Positions 1 through 8,597 of a DNA stretch of 17,401 nucleotides are shown one piece after another. The stretch comes from Nitrosomonadales bacterium (GTDB taxonomy: Bacteria; Pseudomonadota; Gammaproteobacteria; Burkholderiales; Nitrosomonadaceae), in contig SPBV01000012.1 of the NCBI GenBank assembly GCA_004525885.1, forward strand, positions 1-17,401, in the 5' to 3' direction. Made by a program: the position numbers and the translations under genes. The notes beneath the pieces are model-generated. The model was given only the letters and a program-made list of their open reading frames with translations. It was not told where the DNA came from and did not search any database. Position 1 is the stretch's first letter. Each line of letters begins with the position of its first letter.

Positions 1-1
1 C

Positions 2-337
2 TATTCTTTTTACTTTATTGAAGAAGGTGGAAAGATGCTAGGTTATTCCTGCTTTGGTCGAATACCACTCACTGAGGCGAGTTATGATTTGTATTGGTTG
101 GTCGTTGATACTGATTTCCAAAACAAGGGGATTGCTAAACAGCTGCTCAATCTCACTGAAATAGCAGTTAACTCGGAAGCTGGAACTCAGTTATATGCTG
201 AAACTTCTTCCATGGATAACTATAAGCCGGCAAGATCTTTTTACCAAAAGGCTGGATTCAGCGAATGTGCACGTCAAAAAAACTTTTACAAAAAAGGCGA
301 CGATAAAGTGACTTATGTTCAACTGATTAATGTATAA
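2..337 (+). CDS. GNAT-family N-acetyltransferase, 5' end outside the window
   Basis: The frame is already open at base 2 (reading YSFYFIEEGGKM...), so the first methionine seen, at base 35, is probably internal and the gene starts upstream. The acetyl-CoA binding motif A is visible as VVDTDFQNKGIAKQLL, with the Q-x-x-G-x-A signature (QNKGIA). Further on, 'SMDNYKPARSFYQKAGF' is the usual motif B region of GNAT enzymes, where the chain packs on the cofactor. The family moves an acetyl group from acetyl-CoA to an amine; the substrate cannot be read from the sequence. The gene ends normally with TAA before an insertion-sequence remnant. It lies outside the repeat-bounded island that begins near 521. 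I am confident of the family and have no specific function to offer. Confidence 0.85.
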   Translation, partial: YSFYFIEEGGKMLGYSCFGRIPLTEASYDLYWLVVDTDFQNKGIAKQLLNLTEIAVNSEAGTQLYAETSSMDNYKPARSFYQKAGFSECARQKNFYKKGDDKVTYVQLINV

Positions 338-344
338 GAATGGA

Positions 345-525
345 GTGGTTTACTAAAACTGGACATCGAGTTAAGGCTTTAAACTGCCAAAACGAGGCGA
401 ACGATGGTGATAGAGAAGCGAACAATTCAAAATTATACCGAGGATTTCAAACGAGATACGGTGGCGTTGGTAATCGAGCAGGGCTGCAAACTCACTGAAG
501 CGGCCCACAATTACGCGGGATTAGG
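345..525 (+). mobile_element. IS3-family insertion sequence remnant (left end plus truncated orfA)
   Basis: Reading from an ATG at 404, the protein begins MVIEKRTIQNYTEDFKRDT and continues VALVIEQGCKLTEAAHN. This is the N-terminal helix-turn-helix start of an IS3-type OrfA transposase (pattern: [YF]-[ST]-x-EFK-x-x-[AT]-V-x-LV-x-EG..x-EAA). The bases before it (about 345-370, containing AAAACTGGACA) resemble IS3-family terminal inverted repeats. Only about 40 codons of orfA survive: the similarity stops at about 521-525, exactly where the 59-bp repeat begins, and no orfB or right end follows. The element is dead. Its abrupt end at the repeat suggests that recombination at the repeat cut it off. 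Confidence 0.65.
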
Positions 526-579
526 TGTGATTCGATGCTTTCAGGTGCCAGTGTGTGCTGGACGTGGAATCATTCCCAC
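521..579. repeat. Left copy of 59-bp direct repeat (candidate attachment site)
   Basis: It aligns without gaps to 10093-10151, with 53 of 59 bases identical by hand alignment. The right-hand copy ends inside the 3' end of guaA, including its stop codon. The copy contains two dyads: CCAG-6-CTGG at 548-561 and GTGGAAT-C-ATTCCCAC at 564-579, the latter imperfect by one extra C. Similarity stops at 579/580. Five of the six differences are transitions, which fits slow drift after an old duplication. No integrase or tRNA gene is next to it. Confidence 0.75.
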
Positions 580-782
580 ACGATAGTAAACAAGCGGCAA
601 AAGTCCAGTATTGGCAAGGGTTTCCCAGTGGTCATAAGTGTTAATACCAAGAATAATACCATGTTCAAAATTGCTGTTGATATATAGTACGTTAATTCGC
701 TATATGACCAAACAAGTAAAATTCCTTGTTGCCATTGTTCATTCGCGACAATAGCCAAGAGTCAAGGATTGATCATGGGTTA
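580..782. other. Non-coding stretch at the island's left edge
   Basis: This lies between the left repeat and the end of sbcB. I see no convincing gene: the short open frames here have no recognisable motif and no ribosome binding site. The stretch is AT-rich compared with sbcB. It holds a small inverted repeat (ATATAG ... CTATAT, around 682-706) and the larger hairpin listed separately at 723-768. Confidence 0.5.
723..768 (-). terminator. Possible terminator hairpin downstream of sbcB
   Basis: An extended imperfect hairpin begins about 15 bases beyond the sbcB stop. The outer arms are TCCTTG (723-728) and CAAGGA (763-768). The inner arms are TTGCCATTGT (729-738) and ACAATAGCCAA (748-758), with one mismatch or bulge and a 9-base loop. 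Read on the minus strand, the stem is followed by AATTTTA, a weak T-run. It may end the three-gene operon, but the poor T-run leaves this uncertain. Confidence 0.4.
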
Positions 783-2252
783 TCATAAAATACCTTCTAG
801 CACTCTGTTGGTAAATCTCTTGCTATGCAACAAGCCCTCTCCCCATTCATCCATCGCATCCAGTACTCGCTGCGCAGCCGTATCACCTTCACGCTCAACC
901 CGTAACAGAGCAATCCGCTCGTGGTATTCCGCCAGGGTAATACTGCCACCCCCATCTGCATCCTGGAGTCGATGACGGCGAAAGCTTTCCCACCGTTGGA
1001 CTTCCTCGGCCGACAAAGTCTCTAACCAATTTCGTGCGCGGTAGCGGAACAACAGTTCTGGCAACCGCTTATCGTGAAAGTCGAAACGTGTTTGCGCCAG
1101 ATCCTGCGGAGAAGCATCACGAACATTGGCCAATAATGGGCGATCCGCATCATTGAGAAAACCTTCGTACAGCGCCAGATCGACATCTCCGGCAGGATTA
1201 AATTCCCGACTGCTGTAGGCCTGTGCAACGCGCTGCATAAAGCCTTCATTCTCGTTCAATAGTTCCCAATGCCGGGTACAGGCAGCCAGGTCGATTGCGA
1301 TGCGCTCGGTAGCTACTGCATCGAGCGTCTTCTGGGGTGCAAGGGCGGGACACTTGTTGATCTTCACTGATTTGACTGGCAGACGCTCGACACCCTTCGG
1401 TAAATCCTCGGCCCGGGTAAACAGGCAATCCCGTAGGCCCTTCTCATCCAACTCCATGAAAGGCCCCGGATCCTGGCGAAGATCGTATACCAGCACGCTG
1501 TTGTTGTTTCCTGGCTCACCAATCATCGGCATAACCAACGTAGTGCAACCCGTTTCCGACGGATACATGTGCGAGGTATGCAAAACGGGTTCGTGCCCAA
1601 CCAAGTCCAATTGTTCAGCTGCCTTCCGCTTGTTGCGAAGCTGGAAGAGCCAGTCATAAAGACGTGGCTGCCGGTTACGAATCAGGCGCGCCAAACCAAT
1701 GGTGGCACGTACGTCGGACAGCGCATCGTGAGCGGAATCATGACCAATACCGTTGGCCGCGGCCAGATCTTCGAGCCGAAAGCTGGGCCTACCCTCGTCG
1801 TGCAGAGGCCATTCAATTCCCTCTGGCCGCAAGGCATGGGTCATGCGCACCAAGTCGATAAGGTCCCAACGCGAATTGCCATGCTGCCATTCGCGTGCGT
1901 AGGGATCGTAGAAATTGCGGTACAGGGTATTGCGGGTCACCTCATCATCAAATCGCAAGGTGTTATAACCAACCCCGCAGGTTCCTGGCTGTGCCAGTTC
2001 AGTGTGAATTCGCGCAATGAACTCTGGCTCCGGCACACCCTGCGCTTCCGCCAGCTGCGGCGTAATACTGGTAAGTAGGCAGGCCTCAGGGTGAGGCAAT
2101 ACATCCCGCGCCGGTTTACAGTAGATGACCAGCAGATCGCCCACTTCATTGAGCGCCTCGTCGGTACGTAGCCCAGCAAACTGCGCGGGGCGATCACGTT
2201 TGGGATCGACACCGTAGGTTTCATAATCGTGCCAGTAAAGGGTCGTAGTCAT
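783..2252 (-). CDS. sbcB: Exodeoxyribonuclease I (3'-5' single-strand DNA exonuclease)
   Basis: The 489-residue product matches ExoI along its full length (E. coli protein 475 residues). The DEDDh catalytic set is complete and correctly spaced: D9 and E11 in HDYET, D102 in the RFDDEVTRN segment, H175 and D180 in AHDALSDV. The 93- and 171-residue distances from D9 equal those in E. coli ExoI (D15, D108, D186). Other ExoI hallmarks are DRPAQFA, NFYDPYA, NSRWDLID, ALRPEGI and VKINKCP. The enzyme degrades single-stranded DNA from the 3' end and acts in mismatch repair and in trimming recombination intermediates. It is the last gene of the operon, 16 bp after the helicase gene. No strong Shine-Dalgarno sequence precedes the ATG, so translation may depend on coupling. 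The higher G+C than guaBA is consistent with acquisition by transfer. Confidence 0.95.
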   Translation of the reverse strand: MTTTLYWHDYETYGVDPKRDRPAQFAGLRTDEALNEVGDLLVIYCKPARDVLPHPEACLLTSITPQLAEAQGVPEPEFIARIHTELAQPGTCGVGYNTLRFDDEVTRNTLYRNFYDPYAREWQHGNSRWDLIDLVRMTHALRPEGIEWPLHDEGRPSFRLEDLAAANGIGHDSAHDALSDVRATIGLARLIRNRQPRLYDWLFQLRNKRKAAEQLDLVGHEPVLHTSHMYPSETGCTTLVMPMIGEPGNNNSVLVYDLRQDPGPFMELDEKGLRDCLFTRAEDLPKGVERLPVKSVKINKCPALAPQKTLDAVATERIAIDLAACTRHWELLNENEGFMQRVAQAYSSREFNPAGDVDLALYEGFLNDADRPLLANVRDASPQDLAQTRFDFHDKRLPELLFRYRARNWLETLSAEEVQRWESFRRHRLQDADGGGSITLAEYHERIALLRVEREGDTAAQRVLDAMDEWGEGLLHSKRFTNRVLEGIL

Positions 2253-2268
2253 AAATTTTAATGCATGC

Positions 2269-5200
2269 TTAGTTCGTAGGAAATGACCACTCTCGCCACC
2301 CCCCTAGCAGTGGAAAATACAGGCCCAGACGGATTGGCCTGTCTTCCATTTTGCTCATGATACTTGCGTAACGATCCAACTGTTGACGATAGCGTTCCTG
2401 CTCTCGATCAAGAAACTCATCAATACCACCACCGGTGTGGGCACCTGTCTTGTAATCGATGATCCAGCGTGTGCCATGCTCATCCACGAATGTCCGGTCG
2501 ATAACCATGTGGTCTATGCCGCCGTCTCGTTTGCTACTCAACGCCAGCTCACAGCTCGCTTTTTCGTGCTGTGCACTCAAAATCCACTGGCCACGATCGT
2601 CTTCTAATGCAGCCTGCAGAGCCGCACCTGTCTCTTCAAGCGCAACTTTGAGACGACCCTCCGGCACTCCCAAGCGTGCCAGCATTTTACGACCAACCTG
2701 CTCAAAACGGTGCAAGTCGCCTGCCCCAACATGGTCAATACCCATTGACCCTATGTATTGAAGCAGTCGATGCACGACAGTACCGACGTGCCGTGCAGTC
2801 TCTCCTGCCCAACTGAACTCTATCAACTCGCCTACTACGCTCTCCACTGTCGTGTCAGCCACCTGAATGGATTCCGGAGGGGCTGGCAGTGACCAGTCCA
2901 GCGCCAGCCGGGTTCGCACTGAGGTGCGGACTACCGGTTCAATCACATTTTCCGGTAACGGTATTTCGACACCGCGCTCAGCAAGAAGAGACTGGAAATC
3001 ATTTTCAACAACAGACCACAAGCGTGCCAAAAGAGAATCTTTGGGTGGTTCTTTTAACTCAAGTCCACCATCCTTTTCCTGAAGGCCAACATGCCCCAAA
3101 AGGTGCAGTCGTTGCTTTGCCCGGGTCGCGGCAACATACAACAAACGACCGTCTTCAAAGCGTCCCTTCACTTTATCTAATCGCTGCAGGTATGCCGCCA
3201 TCGGGTTCTTATCCTCACCCTGTGCGCTAATCGGCGCAAGAAGAAGGTCACTACCGCCTGACTCACGACCACGTTCTAACCAATGCAACAACTTCTCGTC
3301 ATCATGTCGCGGAATACGGCCAAGTCCGGGCATGATCACCGTATCGAACTCCAGCCCTTTGGCCTTATGGACAGTCATGAGCTGAATGGAATCGTTAGCT
3401 TCCACATCGGGTAAAGCAAATAGCTGTTCAACCTGTTTGTTAAGCTCATGGATGTCCGGTACATCCCCTGCGTTGCCGAGTCTCTCAAGTAACTGAAAGT
3501 AGACTTCTCCATCTTCCAGATCAGTCTCGTCAGTCACACAAGCCGGGCCACCGAGAGCGGTCCACACACCTTCGACGTTGCTCCTCAGGGAACAACGTGC
3601 CTGTTCCGCGAGCGCGGTATCCAGTACAGACAGCACTCGGGCTATGCGGCTTCGGCCATCTTCGCTCAGTTGTTCTATGCGCTGTTCTTGGTGAAGCAAA
3701 TCGATAATTGATCGACCAGAATCGTCTCCTGCCAAGGTGTATAGATCTTCGAGTGTCAACCCACAACACGGTGCACGAAGCACTGCCAACCACGCGATGC
3801 GATCACCGATATGGCTCAATGCCCGAGTCAGCGCCAGCAGATCCTGCACAACAGGCCGGTGTGCTAATCGCTCGATTTCAACAGCCTGAAAACGGAGCCT
3901 AGCCTTCTGTAATTGCTCTACGATCTGCACCAGATGATTGCGGCCCCGAACAAGAATTGCAGTCGTACCGTCCGGGTGCTCTGCCTTTGCCTGCTGGACA
4001 ATCGACGCGACCTGGCGTGCTTCAGCGATGTCATCGCGTTTTAACGATGAATGGACGAGCGATGGATAGATGGTAACGGCATCCGCTGCCAATTGCGGGT
4101 GAAAGGCTGTTGACGGTGCATAGGACACGGCACCACCGGTAGCGTTGTCATCTGCCGGCAGTACGTCCGGAAAGCGTTGATTGATCCAGTCGACGATCCC
4201 CTGTTGTGAGCGGAAATTGACCGCGAGGCGGAGAAACTCAAGTGGCACCTGACCAATCCCGTGTTCTCTTGCAGCGAGAAACAACCCCACTTCCGCTTCG
4301 CGGAAACGATAAATGGACTGCATGGGATCTCCCACCACGAACAAGGTGTGACCATCCTCCGGCTGCCATCCGGCCGTCAATCGTTTGAGCAATTCGTACT
4401 GATTGAACGAGGTATCCTGAAACTCGTCCATCAATAAGTGGCGAATACGATAGTCCAACGCTAGCGCAAGATCCGTTGGCGCTTCGGGTTCACCCAATGC
4501 CTGAATGGCTGCCTGGGCCAAAGCGGGAAAATCCACCTGGCTTTGTTCACTGAACACGAGTTCCAGGTGAGCTGCCGCTATGCGCAACAGTTTAGCCAAG
4601 GCCTGTAAGGTCTCCCACTCACCATTCGTGTATTGATGTGGTGGCAACTCCCGTAACAAAGCCAACTGTTCGCGAAATATATCCTCACCTTGCAATGACT
4701 CCAACAGCGTCGTCATACGCTGCTTCATCTCAGTAAAGCGGGCCTTCTCTTCCTTATTATTTGCACTGGTAGGTGCTGGGAATCCCTCATTCTTGGTCAA
4801 CCTCTTCCGCCAGGCGTCATCCTCCGTCAACAGCAACGCCCCAAGCCACTCCCACTGACCACGATCCGCAACTTGTTGCCCTGGCAGGCTCTGGAGATCA
4901 CTACAAACGGCAATCGGGGAATCCGTACCTTCCAGATTATCCGCGGCGAACCGGGCCAATTCGATCAGTTCCGGTTCGCAGGCCTTCGGCACATGTTTTG
5001 CCAGTTCATCCAACGCATCGGTGACCATGCGGGCCATAGCCGCTTCCAGGTTTTCCCGTTCCAGTCCTGGGTGTTCTTTGTCGGCAACGTGACGCAACCA
5101 TTGATCACGCCGAGCAAGCATGGTCGAAATCAAACCCTGCAATTTATCCAGCCGATTATCCAGATGCTGTACCAAGTGCGCGATGGCATCCGACCATTCG

Positions 5201-5703
5201 GCGCTAGATTCCAACTCTGCAATGGTGTTTCTGGCCGCCTCGAGATAGAGGGGTTCGGCATCTTCGGCAATGGCCGGCACTGAACCAAATCGGGAGAGGA
5301 TAGGCATCTGCCTTGCCAATGTCGTGCAGAGGGAGTCGATGGTCTGGATACGCAGGCGCGCCGGATTATCCAGCAACTGCCATCCCTGAACCTTGTCGCG
5401 TATCAGTGCTCGCTGGGCGAGTGCCCAGGTGTGCCTTTCATGATCCTTCTCCGGCGGCTGATTACTCTTGGCACGTTCCAATGCCTCCAATATTCGTTGG
5501 CGCATCTCACCTGCCGCCTTACGGGTAAACGTAATCGCTACAATCTCTTCTGGCGCCTCGACCCCCGCCAGCAGCACAAGAAACCGTTGGGTCAGCAACC
5601 CTGTTTTCCCTGAACCCGCCGGCGCCTGAACAATGAACGATGTTGATGGATCGAGCGCGCGTGAGCGTGCTTCTTCATCGACTATTCTTTTCTGTTCACT
5701 CAT
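2269..5703 (-). CDS. RecB/AddA-like UvrD-family helicase with C-terminal nuclease
   Basis: The 1144-residue superfamily 1A helicase has all core motifs: Walker A APAGSGKT (27-34), motif Ia near TFTRKAAGEM, Walker B DEFQD (426-430), motif III GDPMQSIYRFR (458-468), motif IV NFRSQ (496-500), motif V TVHKAKGLEFD (777-787) and motif VI YVAATRAKQR (856-865). The C-terminus is a RecB/AddA-type PD-(D/E)XK nuclease: H978 in GTVVH, D1069 in IDR, D1083 and K1085 in DYKTG, then the YRQQLDRY helix (1105-1112). Such proteins unwind and cut double-stranded DNA ends for recombination and degrade foreign DNA. I chose the ATG at 5703, which overlaps the upstream stop as ATGA, rather than the in-frame start 60 bases earlier inside the neighbouring gene. 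The family is certain. Whether to call it AddA or a separate RecB-like branch is not. Confidence 0.93.
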   Translation of the reverse strand: MSEQKRIVDEEARSRALDPSTSFIVQAPAGSGKTGLLTQRFLVLLAGVEAPEEIVAITFTRKAAGEMRQRILEALERAKSNQPPEKDHERHTWALAQRALIRDKVQGWQLLDNPARLRIQTIDSLCTTLARQMPILSRFGSVPAIAEDAEPLYLEAARNTIAELESSAEWSDAIAHLVQHLDNRLDKLQGLISTMLARRDQWLRHVADKEHPGLERENLEAAMARMVTDALDELAKHVPKACEPELIELARFAADNLEGTDSPIAVCSDLQSLPGQQVADRGQWEWLGALLLTEDDAWRKRLTKNEGFPAPTSANNKEEKARFTEMKQRMTTLLESLQGEDIFREQLALLRELPPHQYTNGEWETLQALAKLLRIAAAHLELVFSEQSQVDFPALAQAAIQALGEPEAPTDLALALDYRIRHLLMDEFQDTSFNQYELLKRLTAGWQPEDGHTLFVVGDPMQSIYRFREAEVGLFLAAREHGIGQVPLEFLRLAVNFRSQQGIVDWINQRFPDVLPADDNATGGAVSYAPSTAFHPQLAADAVTIYPSLVHSSLKRDDIAEARQVASIVQQAKAEHPDGTTAILVRGRNHLVQIVEQLQKARLRFQAVEIERLAHRPVVQDLLALTRALSHIGDRIAWLAVLRAPCCGLTLEDLYTLAGDDSGRSIIDLLHQEQRIEQLSEDGRSRIARVLSVLDTALAEQARCSLRSNVEGVWTALGGPACVTDETDLEDGEVYFQLLERLGNAGDVPDIHELNKQVEQLFALPDVEANDSIQLMTVHKAKGLEFDTVIMPGLGRIPRHDDEKLLHWLERGRESGGSDLLLAPISAQGEDKNPMAAYLQRLDKVKGRFEDGRLLYVAATRAKQRLHLLGHVGLQEKDGGLELKEPPKDSLLARLWSVVENDFQSLLAERGVEIPLPENVIEPVVRTSVRTRLALDWSLPAPPESIQVADTTVESVVGELIEFSWAGETARHVGTVVHRLLQYIGSMGIDHVGAGDLHRFEQVGRKMLARLGVPEGRLKVALEETGAALQAALEDDRGQWILSAQHEKASCELALSSKRDGGIDHMVIDRTFVDEHGTRWIIDYKTGAHTGGGIDEFLDREQERYRQQLDRYASIMSKMEDRPIRLGLYFPLLGGWREWSFPTN

Positions 5704-8417
5704 GACGGGTCCTCCGTTTCGGAAGACTCGCCATCCAATACGGTTAATTCGTTGATACGACACAATGGCTTGAGCTCACAGTAGGTGCAGGTGACCGGAT
5801 ACTGTTTCGGATCTACCAATGCTTCTCCATTGCGAAAAGTCTCACCCAACCTTTCCATCGTTGCCCGCCAACCGTGTAACACATCCGGCCATGAGTTCGC
5901 TTCGCGTGTCTGCTTCAAGCTTTCATAGGACTTGACGCCTGGCGCAAGCCCCTCGTCTTCAGCGACCCCATTGAACGCCATACCCCCCGACTTCACTTGC
6001 GCGAATAATACGCCGGCAATATCACCGCCAACCGCCATGCTGTAGAGTGGAAGTTGTGGCTCGTCGGGTCGCTCCCCGAACCACTGGGCCGGCTTTACCT
6101 CACCGGTCTTGTAATCAATCAAAATCTGGCGGCCATCGGCCAGTTCATCGATGCGGTCGATTTTCAACTGGACACGGACCCCTCCGGCAGTTGCTTCGTG
6201 TTTCCCCTCTCTCTCTACAACACGGAACGGTACGCGTTGCTTCTCCAACTCCAACCATTCCAGCACGTGCCGACGCAGGCGCTCGGCTTCCATCTCCCGG
6301 AAGCGCCTGGTAAATGTTTGTGGATACTTGCTAGCAATCTCATCGATCGATTCACCCACCATAGTATCTACCATGGCACCCACCTCTGTAGCAGCCATGG
6401 CGATTAACTGCTCATGTGAATCCAATGCGTGCCACACTTTCTCGAGAACACGGTGCATCAATGAGCCTCGGGCCATGGCATCCAACCCGATATCCGCCTG
6501 CCTTAGTGTACGTGCCCCCAACCGCAGTTCCGCGAAGGCACGAAAAGGACACGCGGCCTGGAGTTTGAAAACAGCGCTGCCACCACTGACTTCTTCATTC
6601 TCCAGGGGTGGCGCAGGATCTTCCTCCAATGGTGTTAACCTGGCACTGCGGTGAACACTATCCCTCCATGTCGGAGCTGTCCACAAACGTAAGGCTTCCA
6701 TATCCACGATAGGGACATCAGTAATAAGAGGACTAGACCGCAGCTCCTCATCGCCACTGCGTTGTGGGAAACTCACCACTACCTCGGCCGCACTCGTCAA
6801 CAGCCGACTGATAACAATGCGCGACACTTGTAGCTCTCGCTCCTCACTGGAATGTGGCAGTCCGGCGTCCCGCTGCAAAGGTAATGGGATGAATGGATTC
6901 GGTCGTGGGGGTGCTGGCCAGGTGCCATCATGAAGACCCATAATCCAAAGGCAATCAAAATGGAGCCCAATGGCCTCAAGTATTCCCAACACCTGCACTG
7001 GTACCACCCCGGTTTGCGGCTGAAACGTTCGCTCCCCGGCTATACGCCGCAGTTGAGCCGCCGCAGTGGATGCATCCATCGACTCCGCTACCGGCTCCAG
7101 TGATGCAAAAGTACCCAGGAGATCTCGCCATGCTTCCGCGGCCTGGTACTCTTCGCTTGACAATGGACGCCCACCCGCCCATCCAACGACCTTTAACAAT
7201 CCAGCAAAACGTTCTGACCACTGTCCCGGGCTATTTGTACGCGGGCAATCCCGCGCCGCCTTAGCCCATGCATCAAGATTTTCTGCAAGCACTGGGCATG
7301 AATATGGCTTGTTGGTTTGTGATGCGTGATAGCGTAGCGTCTTCAGCGCTACATGAAGTTCGCCTGTTTCCCGCAATCGCCCATCCAGTAATGCCCGAGC
7401 ACTGGCTTCATGTTCCCACCCTGCAATGAAGGGTGAACGAAGCAAACTACCCACATTTTTCAGACTAATCGTCGGTGCCAATAGGCCGAGCAGCTTCAGT
7501 GCCGTGCTGATAATAGGATATGCACTCAGCGGCGGACCGAGCGAAATGTTATAGGGACGCGCAACAGATTGACGCCCCGGATGTAATGCATGTGGAACCA
7601 AGACCTCATCAAGCGCATGAATCAAGATATCCCGTTGCGATGCGAGTTCCGGAACAACGACGCCAAACTCCAGCTCGGGATTCTCATCTAACCGCTGCCG
7701 AACCCAGCGGGCGACTGTTGCGGCTTCTGCACGTACATCAACACACCCGATTTTTACTGCCTGACTCTCCATACCCGCGAGTTGCATCCAGTGTATATCA
7801 CAACCCGTCTCAGCCAACGTTTGCAACAATGACTGCTGTTGTGGTGTCAGCTCATCGAAACCGATCAACATCAGCTCCGCAGGCGTAACCAATGCTCCTG
7901 CCTGAACACTACGCTGAAATTCGTCGGAAAGACGAGCGAGGGGCAACCAGCCTTTCTCCGTACACCTGGTCTCGAATCTCGACGCCCATTTCCAAAATGC
8001 CGCACTATCACTGTTGTAACGAAATGCCGCATCATTCAATGATAAGCGCCACGATTGCATCAACTGCCACGCTTCCTGCACCCGACGCACCGTCCCAGTC
8101 ACCTGCTGTAATAGTTGATCAGCCACGCTCTCAGTAATGATGTCTTCCCATATACACTGTTCCTGCTGGGATGTGAGCATGAGTTCAGGCGCCGGCGCGG
8201 CCCCCGAAACCACGGCCTCTTCCCAGACCCTCTGCAACCAGGCAGACCAGGGCAATACATTCGGGGTTGGCCAAACTTCGAGACCTTTGTCTATCGCCGC
8301 ATATTCAAAGGCCTGGCGAGTGGCACTTGCCAAACGTTTGTTTCCGGTAACCACGGTCGCCCCGCGATTCAGTGCATCGAATACTTCCACCAAAGAAATT
8401 GTCTGCTGTTCAATCAC
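5700..8417 (-). CDS. AddB-like Fe-S nuclease, partner of the helicase-nuclease
   Basis: A protein of 905 residues. The C-terminus carries an AddB-type nuclease with an iron-sulfur staple: C623 (ACPFRAF) and the C-x2-C-x5-C cluster C877, C880, C886. Nuclease residues are H655 (GSLMH), D754 (IDRID), D768 and K770 (IDYKTG). The N-terminal half looks like the inactive helicase fold of this group; it has no G-x4-GK[TS] Walker A (the corresponding stretch reads VVTGNKRLA), so it probably does not hydrolyse ATP. From memory it matches the proteobacterial 'probable DNA repair protein' family found beside RecB-like helicases. I chose a GTG start at 8417 because AGGA lies 8 bases before it; the frame stays open to 8498, but those extra residues are hydrophobic and have no ribosome site. 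The stop overlaps the next start as ATGA, so the two proteins are likely made together. Confidence 0.88.
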   Translation of the reverse strand: MIEQQTISLVEVFDALNRGATVVTGNKRLASATRQAFEYAAIDKGLEVWPTPNVLPWSAWLQRVWEEAVVSGAAPAPELMLTSQQEQCIWEDIITESVADQLLQQVTGTVRRVQEAWQLMQSWRLSLNDAAFRYNSDSAAFWKWASRFETRCTEKGWLPLARLSDEFQRSVQAGALVTPAELMLIGFDELTPQQQSLLQTLAETGCDIHWMQLAGMESQAVKIGCVDVRAEAATVARWVRQRLDENPELEFGVVVPELASQRDILIHALDEVLVPHALHPGRQSVARPYNISLGPPLSAYPIISTALKLLGLLAPTISLKNVGSLLRSPFIAGWEHEASARALLDGRLRETGELHVALKTLRYHASQTNKPYSCPVLAENLDAWAKAARDCPRTNSPGQWSERFAGLLKVVGWAGGRPLSSEEYQAAEAWRDLLGTFASLEPVAESMDASTAAAQLRRIAGERTFQPQTGVVPVQVLGILEAIGLHFDCLWIMGLHDGTWPAPPRPNPFIPLPLQRDAGLPHSSEERELQVSRIVISRLLTSAAEVVVSFPQRSGDEELRSSPLITDVPIVDMEALRLWTAPTWRDSVHRSARLTPLEEDPAPPLENEEVSGGSAVFKLQAACPFRAFAELRLGARTLRQADIGLDAMARGSLMHRVLEKVWHALDSHEQLIAMAATEVGAMVDTMVGESIDEIASKYPQTFTRRFREMEAERLRRHVLEWLELEKQRVPFRVVEREGKHEATAGGVRVQLKIDRIDELADGRQILIDYKTGEVKPAQWFGERPDEPQLPLYSMAVGGDIAGVLFAQVKSGGMAFNGVAEDEGLAPGVKSYESLKQTREANSWPDVLHGWRATMERLGETFRNGEALVDPKQYPVTCTYCELKPLCRINELTVLDGESSETEDPS

Positions 8418-8472
8418 ACATGTTTTCCTAACTAAATAAAACTGCTCAACCAAATGACCTATTGCAACTAGG

Positions 8473-8488
8473 TAGTACTGTAGTACTA
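8473..8488. promoter_or_regulatory. 16-bp palindrome, candidate operator of the nuclease operon
   Basis: TAGTACT-GT-AGTACTA is a perfect 7-bp inverted repeat with a 2-bp spacer. It sits about 56 bases upstream of the GTG start of the first operon gene, in the 180-bp gap after the decayed GHKL gene. This is where a dimeric repressor or activator would bind. I could not identify a trustworthy -35/-10 pair next to it, and no regulator gene is visible in the island. Confidence 0.45.
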
Positions 8489-8597
8489 ACATGCACAAAA
8501 AGACGTTGTAGATTTTACCGTGTTAAACTTGCCTCCCCATCCTCAGAAACCAGTTGTCTATCCAGCTATTTCAGGTCTGTCCAAAACTCTGCGCCTG

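Noticed and set aside
1569..2078. Long open frame on the plus strand (169 codons) opposite sbcB
   Set aside because: It lies wholly antisense to a gene with a complete catalytic set, has no recognisable motif and no ribosome site. Such shadow frames are common in G+C-rich genes.
8418..8498. Hydrophobic N-terminal extension of the AddB-like protein, resembling a membrane anchor or signal
   Set aside because: The extension would span the palindrome and has no ribosome site. A GTG at 8417 has a well-placed AGGA, and a cytoplasmic DNA enzyme needs no signal.
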